A stretch of 64,000 nt of DNA from Zantedeschia hybrid cultivar (lineage: Eukaryota > Streptophyta > Magnoliopsida > Alismatales > Araceae). Shown here one piece after another: positions 1 through 12,088 of the stretch (positions within the stretch are counted from its first letter, which is position 1; every line of letters begins with the position of its first letter). A model generated the notes under the pieces. That model ran no database searches, was not told the DNA's origin, and was given only the letters and a program-made list of their open reading frames with translations. The DNA lies in NCBI GenBank assembly GCA_030544215.1, contig JARZZO010000008.1:23971614-24035613 (forward strand), written 5' to 3'. A program made the translations under genes and the position numbers.

Positions 1-87
1 ATTACACACAATGAATTATTGCCATTTATTAATAATCTGAATATGTACACAGTATCGGATTGGCTTTGAGACCATCTAATACTAACA
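1..87 (-). repeat. 3' LTR of Copia A, partial
   Basis: Identical to 7822-7908. On the element strand it opens with TGTTAGTATTAG, and the rest lies left of the window. Confidence 0.95.
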
Positions 88-102
88 ATCTCCCACTTGG
101 GC
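88..102 (-). promoter_or_regulatory. Polypurine tract of Copia A
   Basis: Read on the minus strand this is GCCCAAGTGGGAGAT directly abutting the 3' LTR. It is the usual plus-strand DNA priming site of a Copia element. Confidence 0.85.
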
Positions 103-3100
103 TAAAGCCAATCACTTTTATACAGAATACCCATATTCTCTAAGTGACGCTCAAAAACATTTTGAGACAAAGGCTTTGTAAGTGGATCTGCTATGTTGTC
201 GGCTGAGGGAACTCTTTCCACCACGACATCTCCTCGAGCTATAATCTCTCTGATCAGATGAAAGCGCCGCAGAATGTGCTTCGACTTCTGATGAGACCTC
301 TGCTCTTTCGCTTGAGCAATCGCCCCATTGTTGTCACACAGCAGTGGGACGGGATCAGATATGCTTTCCACCACACCAAGATCGCCGATGAATTTCTTCA
401 TCCACACAGCTTCCTTGGCGGCTTCAGCAGCAGCAATATACTCGGCTTCCGTTGTCGAATCAGCAGTGGTTTCCTGCTTGGAACTTTTCCAGCTCACTGC
501 TCCCTCGTTGAGTGTGAAAATAAAACCTGATGTTGACTTGCTGTCGTCAGGATCAGACTGAAAACTCGAGTCAATATATCCTTGCAGCTTTAAGTCTCCT
601 CCTCCATAGACTAAAAATAGATCCTTAGTCCTTCTCAAGTACTTAAGGATGCATTTCACAGCCTTCCAGTGTTCATCACCTGGATCTGCCTGATGTCTGC
701 TCGTAACACTTAGAGCATATGCTACATCAGGTCTGGTACATAGCATGGCATACATGATGGACCCTATGGCAGAAGTATAGGGGACTTTATCCATCACTGC
801 CCTCTCTTCAGGTGTCTTGGGAGACTGACCTTTAGAGAGTGAAATTCCATGTCTCATCGGTATGAGACCTCTCTTGGAATTTTCCATGCCAAACCTTTTG
901 ACAATGGTTTCTATGTACATGGATTGGGTTAAAGCCAGCATCTTCTTTGATCTATCCCTATAGATCCGTATTCCTAATACGTAAGATGCTTCTCCCAAAT
1001 CCTTCATGGAGAAGTTCTTTGACAGTCATATCTTTACGGATGACATCATTCCTACATCATTCCCAATGAGTAGGATGTCGTCAACGTAAAGAACCAGAAA
1101 TGTGATTGCGCTCCCACTATTTTTCTTGTATACACAGGGCTCATCTTCATTCTTAATGAAGCCATAAGATTTGATCGCCTCATCAAATCTTATGTTCCAG
1201 CTTCGGGATGCTTGTTTCAGTCCATAAATGGACCTCTGCAACTTGCATACCATGTCTGGAGATTCTTTGGATGTGAATCCTTCTGGTTGTATCATATATA
1301 CCTCCTCCTCAAGGTTTCCATTGAGGAAGGCAGTCTTCACATCCATCTGCCAGATTTCATAATCATGGTAGGCAGCAATGGCAAGAAGAATTCTGATGGA
1401 CTTAATCATAGCAACGGGTGAAAAAGTTTCGTCATAGTCAACGCCTTGTCTTTGACGATAGCCTTTTGCCACTAATCTTGCCTTATAAGTCTCAATACGT
1501 CCATCTGCACCGATCTTTCTTTTAAAGATCCATTTGCAGCCGATAGGTACTATACCATCGGGTAAAACTACCAAGTTCCAAACTTGGTTGATGTACATGG
1601 ACTGTATTTCAGAATTCATGGCTTCCCGCCATTTCCCGGCCTCTGAACTTTCAATGGCCTCCTGGTAAGTCTTGGGATCATCATCCTCATTATAGAATAT
1701 CCTTGAACCATCCAAATTAATATGTCCCACATATCTTTCTGGTGGTTTAGGTACTCTTTCAGACCTACGAGGTTCCTGTGTATCATTTTGAACAGGTTCA
1801 GAAACTAACGGTTCATCTAATGAACCATTGCCAGTTTGTGGGTCTGGAACTTCTTCCAGAATTACTTTACTCCCACTGTCTTTCTGGATAATATAATCTT
1901 CTTCCAGAAAGACAGCTCTCCTGGCCACAAACACCTTTTGTTCGCTAGGATGATAGAAGTAATATCCATAAGTTTCCTTTGGATATCCCACAAATCTGCA
2001 TTTGTCAGTTCTGGATTCCAGCTTATCTGCGTCATGTCTTTTAACATGAGCAGGACATCCCCAGACTTTAACATGTTTAAGGTCTGGTTTCCTTCCATTC
2101 CATATCTCATATGGAGTGTTCTTAACAGATTTGCTGGGTACCTTATTCAGGATATACATAGCCGAGCTAAGTGCATATCCCCATAAGGACACTGGTAATT
2201 TGGACATGCTCATCATGGATCGCACCATTTCCATTAATGTGCGATTTCTCCTTTCTGATACACCATTCATTTGAGGTGTATAAGGAGGTGTAAGCTGAGA
2301 AAGGATACCATTATCCTTTAAGTATTTAATGAACTCAGTACTCAAGTATTCACCACCCCGATCAGATCGGATGGTTTTTATACTCTTTCCTGTTTGTTTT
2401 TCTACTTCATTCTTAAATTCTCTGAATTTCTCAAAGGCTTCAGATTTATACTTCAATAAGTATATATATCCAAACCTTGAGTAATCATCAGTGAATGTAA
2501 TGAAGTATGAGAAACCACCAATGGCTTGGGTTGACATAGGACCACATACATCTGAATGTATGAGTTCTAATATGCCTTTGGCTCGTTCTCCAGTTCCACT
2601 AAATGGAGACTTAGCCATTTTACCCATTAAACATGACTCACAGGTTGCATATGATTCATAATCAAATGGATCCAAATATCCATCTTTATGCAACCTTTGG
2701 AGTCTGTTTACACCAATGTGTCCAAGCCTACAATGCCATAAGTAGGCTTTGTTCATTTCATACTTACTTCTTTTAATCGAAGAACCGATATGTAAATTAT
2801 CATGAGACACATTCAATAGATACAATCCATTGGACAAAATAGCTGAAGCTATTAATTTATTTCTGAAATAAATTGAACAACTATTGTTCCCAAAATTTAA
2901 ATTGTATCCAATTCTATCTAAACATGAAATAGAAATGATGTTCCTTATTATGCTAGGTACATAATAACAATCATCTAATAAAAATGTGTCTCCGGATGGT
3001 AGCTTGAGCTTCACTGTCCCCACAGCGATCGCCGCAACCCTTGCGCCGTTACCTAGCCTCAGCTCCACCTCTCCGGTCCTCAGCTTACGTCTTCTTGTCA

Positions 3101-4034
3101 GTGCCTGTACAGAATTGCAGATATGAGATACACATCCAGTATCTAATACCCATGATGTACAATCTCTTATTGACAAGTTTACATCTATCATATAGATACC
3201 TGAAGCGTCCTGCTGCTTCACAGTTCCTTGAGCCTTGTCCTTGAGGTATTCCTTGCAATTCCTCTTCCAATGCCCTTTCTGGTGACAGTAGAAGCAATCA
3301 CCTTTCTCAGCATTTTTACCCTTGTCTTTCTTGACAACCTTTGCCTTTCTTTGAACCTTGTTCTTATTCTTTCGAAAAGCTTGGACTGCAAGTCTTTTTC
3401 TGTTGGTCTTACCAACCATTAGGACTTGGGGTTTGTCCTTCACAAGGTTCCCCTCAGCAGTCTTTAACATGTTCAGCAGTTCAGCTAAGGTCGCCTGGAT
3501 CTTGTTCATGTTGAAATTGACGATGAACTGAGCATATGAAGGTGGAAGTGAAGACAACACAAGGTCTGTGTGCATCTCCTTGGGAAGTGTAATCCCAAGA
3601 GCATCCAGCCTCTCCACCCACTCAATCATCTTCAGCACATGATTCTGTACTGAAGTTCCCTCTGCCATCTGAGCTTTGAACAGATTCTTCGATATCTCAT
3701 ATCGTTCGATTCTGCTCTGCTCACCAAAGAGCTCCTTCAAATGGAGCATGATGGATCTAGCATCCATCTCTTCATGTTGCCTCTGCAACTCATTGCTCAT
3801 AGAGGCTAACATATAGCATTGGGCCATGGTGGAATCCTCCTTCCATTTTTCATACGCTATCATTTCCTCCTCTGGAGCATCTAATGCTGGTTCAGCAGGA
3901 GGTTCAGTATCCAAGACGTAGGCAATTTGCTCAGACCTGAGGACTATCTTCAAGTTTCTGAGCCAATCTGAGTAATTGGTGCCTGTCAAACGGTTGGCAT
4001 CAAGTATGCCTCTCAACGGGTTATGGTGAGACAT
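102..4034 (-). pseudogene. Copia A gag-pol polyprotein with one in-frame stop
   Basis: The frame is open from ATG 4034 to a stop at 102-104 except for TGA at 1026-1028; no frameshift is needed. In order: Gag; zinc knuckle CFYCHQKGHWKRNC near residue 247; protease with DTG near 297; integrase HHCC zinc finger near 433; integrase catalytic Asp in HSDVCGP and SDRGGEY and Glu in the NGVSERRNRTL segment; reverse transcriptase with MDVKTAFLNG and YVDDILL near 983; RNase H with SWKSSKQETTADSTTEAEY in the last 301 residues. The stop falls about 20 residues after YVDD, at a position where Copia proteins often have tryptophan, so TGG to TGA is the likely event. Translation would give a 1002-residue product lacking the end of reverse transcriptase and all RNase H. 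This copy is probably non-autonomous but could be mobilised by others. Confidence 0.93.
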
Positions 4035-4141
4035 TCTCGCCTACAGGAGATAATCAATCGATAATTAGCAGATATTCAGATTAACTAAAACAAGATATGG
4101 TCTTTTATTATCTAGTTTTACTCCCACTAATTTTCGACGGA

Positions 4142-4533
4142 CTGTATAACCTTCAGATATACAGAACGGGAGACGCCGACTGTCTCCTAGTGGGGATCAG
4201 AATCTCCAAGCATCACAGTATGACCTCGGGTAAACACATAGTATCATACTGCTATCTCAGAGCAATCATCTCATGATAATTGCAACTCCTTGCAATATCC
4301 GATCGTACTTCGGCTCCCAAGTTTAATGGTCCCGGGTAAACACAGTAGACCATTATCCCCGGTCTAAGCTTTACCATCAATACGTGACTGAGTAAAGTAG
4401 AAACATAGTTCCCGGGTAAACACGTGGATGACTATATCGTTCCTCTACTCTTATCCAAAGGCATCTTATGCCATGATCAACAGTCCTCTCATCAGTTAAT
4501 GGCAGACCTCGGGTAAACACATAGTATCTGCCA
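4142..4533 (-). other. Hairpin array in Copia A leader (shared loop motif)
   Basis: Four hairpins share the plus-strand loop core CGGGTAAACAC but have unrelated stems: 4216-4251 (stem CAGTATGA), 4324-4355 (TAATGGTC), 4403-4437 (ATAGT core with wobble pairs) and 4500-4533 (TGGCAGA). The first and last have the same 20-base loop (4224-4243 and 4507-4526). Further hairpins without the motif are at 4142-4164 (CTGTATA stem) and 4169-4187 (GGAGAC stem), plus an imperfect one around ATCAT-CTC-ATGAT near 4264-4285 and GGCAT-CTT-ATGCC near 4460-4473. The array lies just upstream of the gag ATG on the element strand. Function is not known to me; genome packaging, dimerisation or translation control are possible. 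Confidence 0.7.
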
Positions 4534-6342
4534 CCACCGAATTAAGTTCTATCAATCATATTGATGGAGAGCCACGCGGTACATTCTCAATGACTCGCGC
4601 TACGGCTTAGAGTTTGTAACGAAGGTTTTACTTATTTAATTTGGTCTCATCCTAGGTGATAGTATTAAATATATCGAATATATTTATTAATACTAATAAC
4701 CTAGCAAATATAAAGCACACGCATCACATACATGTCATTAGTGTGGTCATGGACGGCACTGCGGTTTGACTTGAGCCAGACAGTCAAACGCACACATACA
4801 CACAATATAACAATTTATATCATGAGTCTGCAAACCCATGAATGCAATGAACTCCTTCATTTTCATCTGGTCAGCAGTTGTGGATCATCCTCGCTCCGCG
4901 TGCATCCACCTCGATCAAATTACATCGTAATTCCCAATTACATGATAATTCAGAAGAGGAAGCCTTATGGCGATTACATCAAGGAGGAAGGTAGAAGTAC
5001 AATGGAATATGAGAGGGAGAGGTTCGCAGACCTCTATTTATTAATACACAATAAACCACACAATCACATTCCATATCCACAAGTAATGCCCGTCCATGAC
5101 CACCATGTGTTTTATTAAACAAACCACACATGAATAGCGCATCAAATGGCTAAATTAAAATTTTCGAAAATAATATTAATTTTGGTTTCATAAAACCAGG
5201 GACCAAACAAAATTTGGATTATTTGGAATTTTTCGAAAAACTTTAGTATTTATTGCAAGCATGCTAATTTAAATCCAATTTAAACAAGTAAATCAATAAC
5301 ACATCAAAAATGCATTAAAATATAAAATTAACGGCTTCAGAAATATTCCATGCTCAATTTGAACAATTCAAATATTTATGGGGTTAATCTAACAATTAGA
5401 TTGCATAAGGTTTAATCTAACATTTAGAATTAATTCAATTAACAACCTTTTGTTAATTAATTAACATAATAAACCTTAATAAGGGCCCAATCAAAATTGA
5501 ATTTAATAAAAACAGTAAAATCCTATTTTACAGATAATTATTAAACCAATTTTATAATTAAAATTTTAAAACCAAAAAAAAAATTTAATCAACTGGGCCC
5601 CCTAAAGGGCTCAGCCCTGCTGAGCCCCTGGCTCGGGCCAGGGCCGAGCCAGGGCGCAGCCAGGACTCGGACCCAGGTCCGAGCCCTGCTGCGCCCTGGC
5701 TCGGGCCGCCTGGCACGAGCCAGGGCCCAGCCGGGCCCGGTCCGGTCGGCGGCTAGGGAAACCCTAGCCGCCCGGCCGAACCGCCCGAGGTTCCCTGCAA
5801 CGCAGGGAACCCGACGGCGCCGCCCCCTCTTTGGGGTCTTCTCCGGCGCCGATCCCGGCGTCGGCAGGGCACCGCACCATGCCGCCGGCGAACCCCTTAG
5901 CTCCCGCGAGGTCCGGTGACCGGCGGTGGCCCTGGAGGTCATCCGGAAAGGGATTTATTCGCCCCCTTATTTCCTCCAAAAAATCTGGTTTTGCAGGTTT
6001 CTCAAACCCGTGGGGAGGAAGAAGAAGGTCCATGGCCGCTCTTCCACGGCTTCCCATGCCACCAACAACTCGACCAGGGTCATTGGGCATGATCTACAGC
6101 GATTAGAACCCCTTAAAATCCATCTCTATGGATCCGACCACATCAAAAACGCCCCGTTCTTCGTCCAACGAAGAACACGACGAAAAACCCCAAAAATAAA
6201 TTTTTCTTCAGATTTAAATCACGATCTCATCGCAGTAATCATCTAATGATTATAAATCTTTCAAGAACATAAATCTAAGCATGGAATAAATTCAAAAACC
6301 ATAAATTTTAGAGACCGAAACGGCGAAAACACAGTGGAACCT
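4534..6342 (-). other. Rest of Copia A 5' leader, part GC-rich
   Basis: Non-coding stretch between primer site and hairpin array. 4640-5580 is AT-rich. 5590-6100 is strikingly GC-rich with repeated GAGCC/GGGCC words and short open frames on both strands that resemble no protein I know. I see no gene here. Confidence 0.6.
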
Positions 6343-6355
6343 GGCTCTGATACCA
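6343..6355 (-). promoter_or_regulatory. Primer binding site of Copia A
   Basis: On the element strand this is TGGTATCAGAGCC, complementary to the 3' end of initiator methionine tRNA, one base from the 5' LTR. It marks the start of minus-strand DNA synthesis. Confidence 0.9.
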
Positions 6356-6356
6356 C

Positions 6357-7908
6357 TGTTGGGATCGCTGTGTCGGGATCCGATCCTAAAACGCAGCGGA
6401 ATAAAGAAGTTCGGGATCGGATCAGTCCCGTTTCGGTCGTTAAAACAAAAACCGATGTAGATCGATTTACCTTGCGCGGAATCGAATCCGCGTCCGTTTT
6501 CCGGTTCCTTCGGAGCGATGCCGCAAGTCGCGCAGATGCCCGACCTCTAGCGGTATCCACGCGGTTCTCCTCGCGATGGATCGTCCTCGCTTCCTCGCTC
6601 GCTGCGGCGCTCGAAGATCCCTTCTGACTGCGCATGATCCGCCGCGACATGCGGATCCAGATTCCCCGTCGAACGGGAAGTAGAGCAGTTGGGAATGGCA
6701 CGCCCAGAGGAGAGAGAAAGTGGGAAGAACGAATGACGGCTAGGTCAGGGTTGCTGGCCCCGGACGTAGAATCCGTTCTTTTATAAAAAGTCAGTTTGCA
6801 GTTTTTCACAAAAACCCAGACTTATCCGAAATCCTGTCGGATTATCCATCGTCTTGAAAACCATTTGCGTGTGACCCTCTAGGCCCAATTACCAGTCCAG
6901 TTAATAGCCCATTAAGTCCAGTAACCCTTTACTGACTCACTAAATTAATTAATATCCTTATATTCAATTAATCAGCCGAATTTAATGTCCCACAATAAAT
7001 TCGGACGGACTGCCGATCACGTTGGATGCCAAGCAACATCGCGTGATCCTGGATGGAACTGGGGTTATCGCAACCCTCTATTGGAACCTTTCTGTCATCG
7101 GTTAGCGCGCGGATATAATCCTTCATCCGTACAATGTTCCCGAATCGACCTAGGGCATGGTTTACTATTAAACCCTATTTGGTCGATTCACTTGAATCAG
7201 ATGCCGCTAATCTGAATCCGATAACTCCTTATCGATTACAGAGTCCGCCCTGGCCAGGGACTTTAAGCGCATCATTCCCGGAACATTCTCTCTCAAACAA
7301 CCGAGAGCGGATGATCCCGTATTGAACACACAATTACCTTCGAGGGCATTTCCCTGAACCCGATCACTTGACTTATTGATATCCCATGGTTAGGGATTCG
7401 TTCGTCAAGGTCAAAGCTCAGAAACCTACCAACAAGGTATCCTTGGAGTCTCAGGTCCAAGGATCATCCACGCAACCGTGACAATTGAATCGAGCTGGTT
7501 AACAGTGAGGTTATTACCATCCAGCGATTCATAGTCGGATCAGTTCAGTGAACTCATTCACCAATGAGCACCTATAGGTTCAGCATAGTGTCTCCACACA
7601 AGTGACTTATGGGATCAGTCACCCTCATCATATGAGCTGAAGTAACCTATACTAGTCTATCCGGATGTTCGATGTCCTATCTCAAACATCCTATGACTAT
7701 GAACAATTAAGAACATGTGTTTATAAGTCTTCGGTCCCGTAATTATGATCTCATCATAATCCAAAGACTATTGCACATGTTCATGGACTTCATCGTGATA
7801 CGATAAACACAGATCGAATTAATTACACACAATGAATTATTGCCATTTATTAATAATCTGAATATGTACACAGTATCGGATTGGCTTTGAGACCATCTAA
7901 TACTAACA
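6357..7908 (-). repeat. 5' LTR of Copia A (1552 bp)
   Basis: Bounded by plus-strand TG at 6357 and CA at 7908. The inner edge abuts the primer site; the outer 87 bases recur at window position 1. It carries the element promoter. Confidence 0.92.
6778..6789 (-). promoter_or_regulatory. Probable TATA box in Copia A LTR
   Basis: Minus strand reads TTTTTATAAAAG about 430 bases before the LTR end, with GC-richer DNA downstream. It is the best TATA candidate in the LTR, and transcription would run toward gag. Confidence 0.5.
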
Positions 7909-7946
7909 TTAAGTGCGTAATATAGAATCTTAGGATGGTAAAGTAT

Positions 7947-9394
7947 TGTTGGAGCAACTATATAATAGTCTTACATCGGTTAATTTCAGTTGTGGCCGGT
8001 GCTTATGATCCTGGGCCATTCAAACTCAACACTTGGGTTTTGCGGTTTGTAAGATGGTATCACAATTGGGGTTTGGCCCAACTTTATCTTTCCAAATTTA
8101 TCATATAACTAGGTGGGCCGGCCTGTTAAGAAGTGCCTAAGGCACCTTTGAACTCCACTGGGCCCTTCTAGGGCATTATAGACGAATTCCCGTCAAAAAC
8201 TCATTCGAATCCGGAATGGACTCTGGGGGCTCGGGATGACCCCCTCCCCTTAGGAAAGTTCTTCCCGAATTCCCCTCCGATCCTCTAACGGAGGAAATCT
8301 ACATCGGATAAGGAAGCCAAAAGTCCGTCTAGTCTGGGATCGGGATCGAGCTTACCCCGTTATATCCTACCTGTGGACTCTCAAACCATTCCTATAAAAA
8401 AGGACCCTTCGGTCACCTAAAAAGGTACGTCCACAGCAATCCCAAAAACCTTTGCAACCCTTTGTCATATTCCATCCTGACTTAGGCATCAAAGGGGGTT
8501 CCCCGGGATCAGAACCGGGGTCTCCTCTGACCTAGTGTCCTTCTTGCAGGAAGCGGCAAGGGGGTCTCCGCAGTGTGAGAAGATTCCAGCCGTACGATCA
8601 AGATCGGACGAAAATATTAATATGTTATATATTATAACTAAAAATGTTATATCTAACATATTATATGTGCCTATAAATATTAAATATTATATAATATGAC
8701 AAATATTAACATATAAAAATTAACATGATAAATAATAAAAACAAATAATATATGAAAAAAAGTATATAACATATGAGTTAAATAAATTTATAAGATAAGT
8801 TTAATAAAATATAGTAAGAAAATATTTAGAAATAATATTATTTTATATTTAATACTAATATAATTTTAAATTTTTAATTTATTTTAAAAAAAATTAATAT
8901 AAATAATTTAAAATTAATATTTTTATTATAAAAAAAGTTCCTTAATTTTGGGGAGGCCATGGCCCCCGTTCTCCTGCGTCCGTCCCTGAGAAAGAGAGAG
9001 TCCGTCTTGAGAGAGAGAGAATGAGAATTATGACCATTAATTAGTAGTTTTAAAATAGGTGGAGTGAGAGTTATGGTCATTAATGAGTTGTTTTAAAATG
9101 AGTGAGGATGAGAAAGAGAAGGAATAATCATAATGGTTATGAGCATTAATGACTTTTTTAAGAATTGTTTAATATATTTTTTTAGAGGGAAAACATTTGA
9201 GACGGCCATATCAGTAGCGTTAAAAACTCTGCTTTATTAGTATAGTATATATTTGAGTCGCTTTCTCTCATTTAATTTTCACGGCCCATCTTGACCGTGA
9301 GGGGAGTGTTGGCGCAATTATATAATGGTCTTAGGTCAGTGCTTATGATCTTAGGTCCTTCAAACGCAATACTTGGATTTTGTGGTTTGTAAGA
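7947..9394 (+). mobile_element. TRIM-like LTR element with internal insertion, TSD AGTAT
   Basis: 5' LTR 7947-8054 (108 bp) starts TGTTGGAGCAAC and is followed directly by primer site TGGTATCA. 3' LTR 9307-9394 (88 bp, about 20 bp internally deleted) is preceded by a purine tract GTGAGGGGAG. Both LTRs end GTAAGA rather than CA. A perfect 5-bp duplication AGTAT flanks the element (7942-7946 and 9395-9399). The same family occurs complete at 30078-30387, which shows that about 1.15 kb of foreign sequence has been inserted here. There is no coding capacity. Confidence 0.82.
8106..9260. other. Insert inside the TRIM: LTR-like piece plus AT-rich DNA
   Basis: Absent from the compact family member at 30.1 kb. 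8110-8640 is GC-richer, with a CCTATAAAAAAGG box near 8390, and looks like part of an LTR. 8640-8940 is very AT-rich. On the minus strand, 8971-8988 reads CAGGGACGGACGCAGGAG, which resembles one end of a plant hAT (Tip100-type) element; no partner end was found. Confidence 0.45.
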
Positions 9395-9655
9395 AGTATA
9401 GACACAAGAACATAAAACTAGGAAATCTAAGGGAAAAAAGGAACATTTGAAATTTTATTGCATCTCTACTTGGAGAAATTAAGCCTCAATTTAGAATGAT
9501 ATGAAAGGAGTATTAGCGCCTACATTGTTTCGATGAATTCTTGTTTCTTCTAAGAACTCATTAGATTAAAGTTAATAGACATCCTACCATAAGAGTAAAA
9601 GCTACTCGGGAGGGAAACACAACCACCTACGAACTTCATCTTTCAACAACATCAT

Positions 9656-10184
9656 TATCGAAGTTTTTGGGTTGTCTAATTCAAAACCTTTAAGGCATTG
9701 AGTGGCATAGACATCATCTATTTTAATATATTTTATTTATCTTTTTTTAATGTGAGACATTTCTAAAATGCATCCTCACCTATAGGCCGACTTAGACTTT
9801 ATCACGTAAACCATAAATACAGAGTGCAGTGGTGGATTCAACATATCCATACCCCATTAGATTTTGTAAAATTTACTAAGACTTTCTACTTTTGGCTTGT
9901 TAGAGCGAATGGCCATTGATCCCAACCCATTATCTTATTGACCTACTGATTCCATCTCAATAGAGTGACTCTACTGATCTACTGTCCGAGTGATTCTACT
10001 GAACAAAATTTCCACGTCCACCACTGACAGAGTGCACAGCCTAATTTGTAACCATGCATGGGTTATGATATCATATTATAACTATTGAGTGTCTAACTCA
10101 AAATCTTAAGGCATTGAATGGAGTAGATATTATCTTTTCAAAATATTTTGTTTTATCCTTTTTTAATATGAAACTATTCTAATA
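9656..10184 (-). mobile_element. Second-family TRIM-like element (contains a MITE)
   Basis: Direct repeats about 9656-9767 and 10074-10184 share GTCTAA-TCAAAA-CTT-AAGGCATTGA and the TGTGAGACATTTCTAA type ending. Between them is a decayed primer-site-like ATGATATCA and the nested hAT MITE 9827-10026. The cleaner relative at 12089-12396 shows the ancestral form. Boundaries are approximate. Confidence 0.6.
9827..10026. mobile_element. hAT-type MITE, 200 bp, TSD ACAGAGTG
   Basis: Ends are CAGTGGTGGATTC on the left and, read inward on the other strand, CAGTGGTGGACGTGG on the right. A perfect 8-bp duplication ACAGAGTG flanks it (9819-9826 and 10027-10034). No coding capacity, so it depends on an hAT transposase elsewhere. 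Confidence 0.88.
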
Positions 10185-12088
10185 ATCATTAGTTGTATCA
10201 TGATACGTGTACAGGCCTATCATATTTGTTTAACTTTTACATTTATCCGCATATGAACAAAGTATATATGACCTTCTAAAGCTAATTCCATGAATGTCCT
10301 TGAACCCTCTTCTTATTGGTGAAGATAAGTATTAAAAAACAGAAGGAGATTGATGGCAAAAGGGAATCAAATTTGGAAATCAGTTAATGGGATGTGATTC
10401 ACCCAACATCATTGAGCAGGAGAGAAGCAAGTTTTGCCGCCTCAGACCTCTTAACTCTTTCTACCAAGACTTTGAGATGAGTGTACCAGCACTGTTACCA
10501 AGAGGATTATCCTATCTGAAGAGTATATGATCGGCATCCTATTACCCCATTGCAAGGACAAAATATAAAAACAAGTAACTTGGAGCTTTAACTCGTCAAA
10601 TATCTTTATCTTTACCCACTTACAGCAATATATCAAGCATTTATACTATATATACAAATGGATATATAGTAGGACTCGGATATTCTGGATATTCTGTTCC
10701 CAATCTTGGCCGAGTAGGACTCGGATTTGCACTCATCGATTACTTCTCGAAGTTGCAAGCAGCCCAAAATGTAGAACAACTCAGCAAAGAGCAATGCTAG
10801 CATCATCATTTTTCCCGCTTCATCGGTTCTACTCGAATAACGCAGGATGTTCTTTGACCACAAACCTTTTATTACCTTCAACCTAATATGAACACATGCC
10901 GTTTGGTTCAAATTATTGTTATCTGTTCTTGAATCTTGGGACAAATAGGCAGTCAATGTGTAGAATCACAAGAAAATTCACATGTCATTGCTAAAGGAAA
11001 ATTCAAAAGTGTGACATCATTATTACCAAACTGTAGCTTTTCACTGCCCTGCCATAAACTAGGTTACCAGAACCTGACGTTCTAGGTGCTTTCCTAGACA
11101 GTGCATTCCTTAATGGCTTTGTGTTGAACTTGGATATACTTACTAAGAAACTTGAAGCCTAATGGGCTTGGCTGCGCATTTTTGGCCCATGTCCTCAACG
11201 TTCTCTTCTCCCATGTTCATCGTTTGCTGCAAATGCATGCCATGAGTATGCCTACAGATGAGATAGACCTTTTCCTGGATTGGTAACAGAATATCGAATA
11301 ACTAATCGCTACTGGGCCCACATAAATTATAATTCAGGCCAATTGCAATTCCACTAAAAGGGGTAGAATAAGGGGAATTTGTAAGAGGAAAAATGGTGCA
11401 ACCAACGCCACACTCCACAGCTCTCCTTTTTTCTTTTTTTTTTCTTTTTTCTCATAGACGCTCTTAGATAGTCGAATAAGCCTGGTACAGGATGCTTATT
11501 TGGATCTTCTGAGTTTGTTTGTTTTAGTTACTGAGATTAGTTTCTGCAGGTGAGATGGTATTCCAAAATAATTGGAACCAAAAAACGCGAATTGCTTATT
11601 TTGTCTATTCCACTTTTTATTCTTTTTATTTATTTATTTATTCAAATATAATGCCGACTCGCTTGTAAAAGCACTAGATCTCTTATCTTAGCATAAACAA
11701 TCATGAATTACGTATACTAGGATAAGGAAACTGGTTATCAAAGAGAGCCTTATTTCTATAGTAGGGGAAAAAAAATGTCACACATAAGGTAAAACACAAC
11801 AAACAAGGCCTCTTTCATAATTCAATGAGTTTGATCAGATGAATTATGCTTGGCTAGCTAGCGTTCCTGAGGATAAGTAATTTCTTTTAGATCAGATTAA
11901 GCAATTCTTTGATTTGATAACTATAATCTCGTTCTACTCATATAATAAAGAGAATGAGTTAACGTCATTACAATGGGTGGGTTTGACCAAAAATTAAAAT
12001 AAGGAAAATTAAAAAAATCAACTTCTATTTTATTTAGCTAGATACTATCCTGATATAATATATTTTTAGTCGAATATTTCATTCGGAC
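10185..12088. other. Intergenic, no gene recognised
   Basis: AT-rich sequence with a C/T tract near 11410-11455. An open frame of 107 codons on the minus strand (10633-10956) has no recognised domain. The somewhat less AT-rich part 10430-11240 could be an eroded exon region, but nothing identifies it. Confidence 0.4.

Larger units (their letters stand above)
1..7908 (-). mobile_element. Copia LTR retrotransposon A, truncated by window start
   Basis: The element reads right to left: 5' LTR (6357-7908), tRNA-iMet-type primer site, about 2.3 kb of leader, gag-pol, polypurine tract, and the end of the 3' LTR (1-87). The 87 bases of 3' LTR in the window match 7822-7908 of the 5' LTR without a difference, which points to a young insertion. 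If the missing LTR part is the same length, the whole element is about 9.4 kb. The order protease, integrase, reverse transcriptase, RNase H marks it as Copia. The far target-site duplication lies outside the window; the near flank is TTAAG at 7909-7913. Confidence 0.95.

Noticed and set aside
1026..1028. Programmed stop readthrough in Copia A
   Set aside because: The context TGA CTG does not match the readthrough contexts I know well, and Copia elements normally use one continuous frame. Loss by point mutation is simpler.
5589..6106. Open frames in the GC-rich part of the Copia A leader
   Set aside because: Overlapping frames on both strands with no recognisable protein, inside the non-coding leader.
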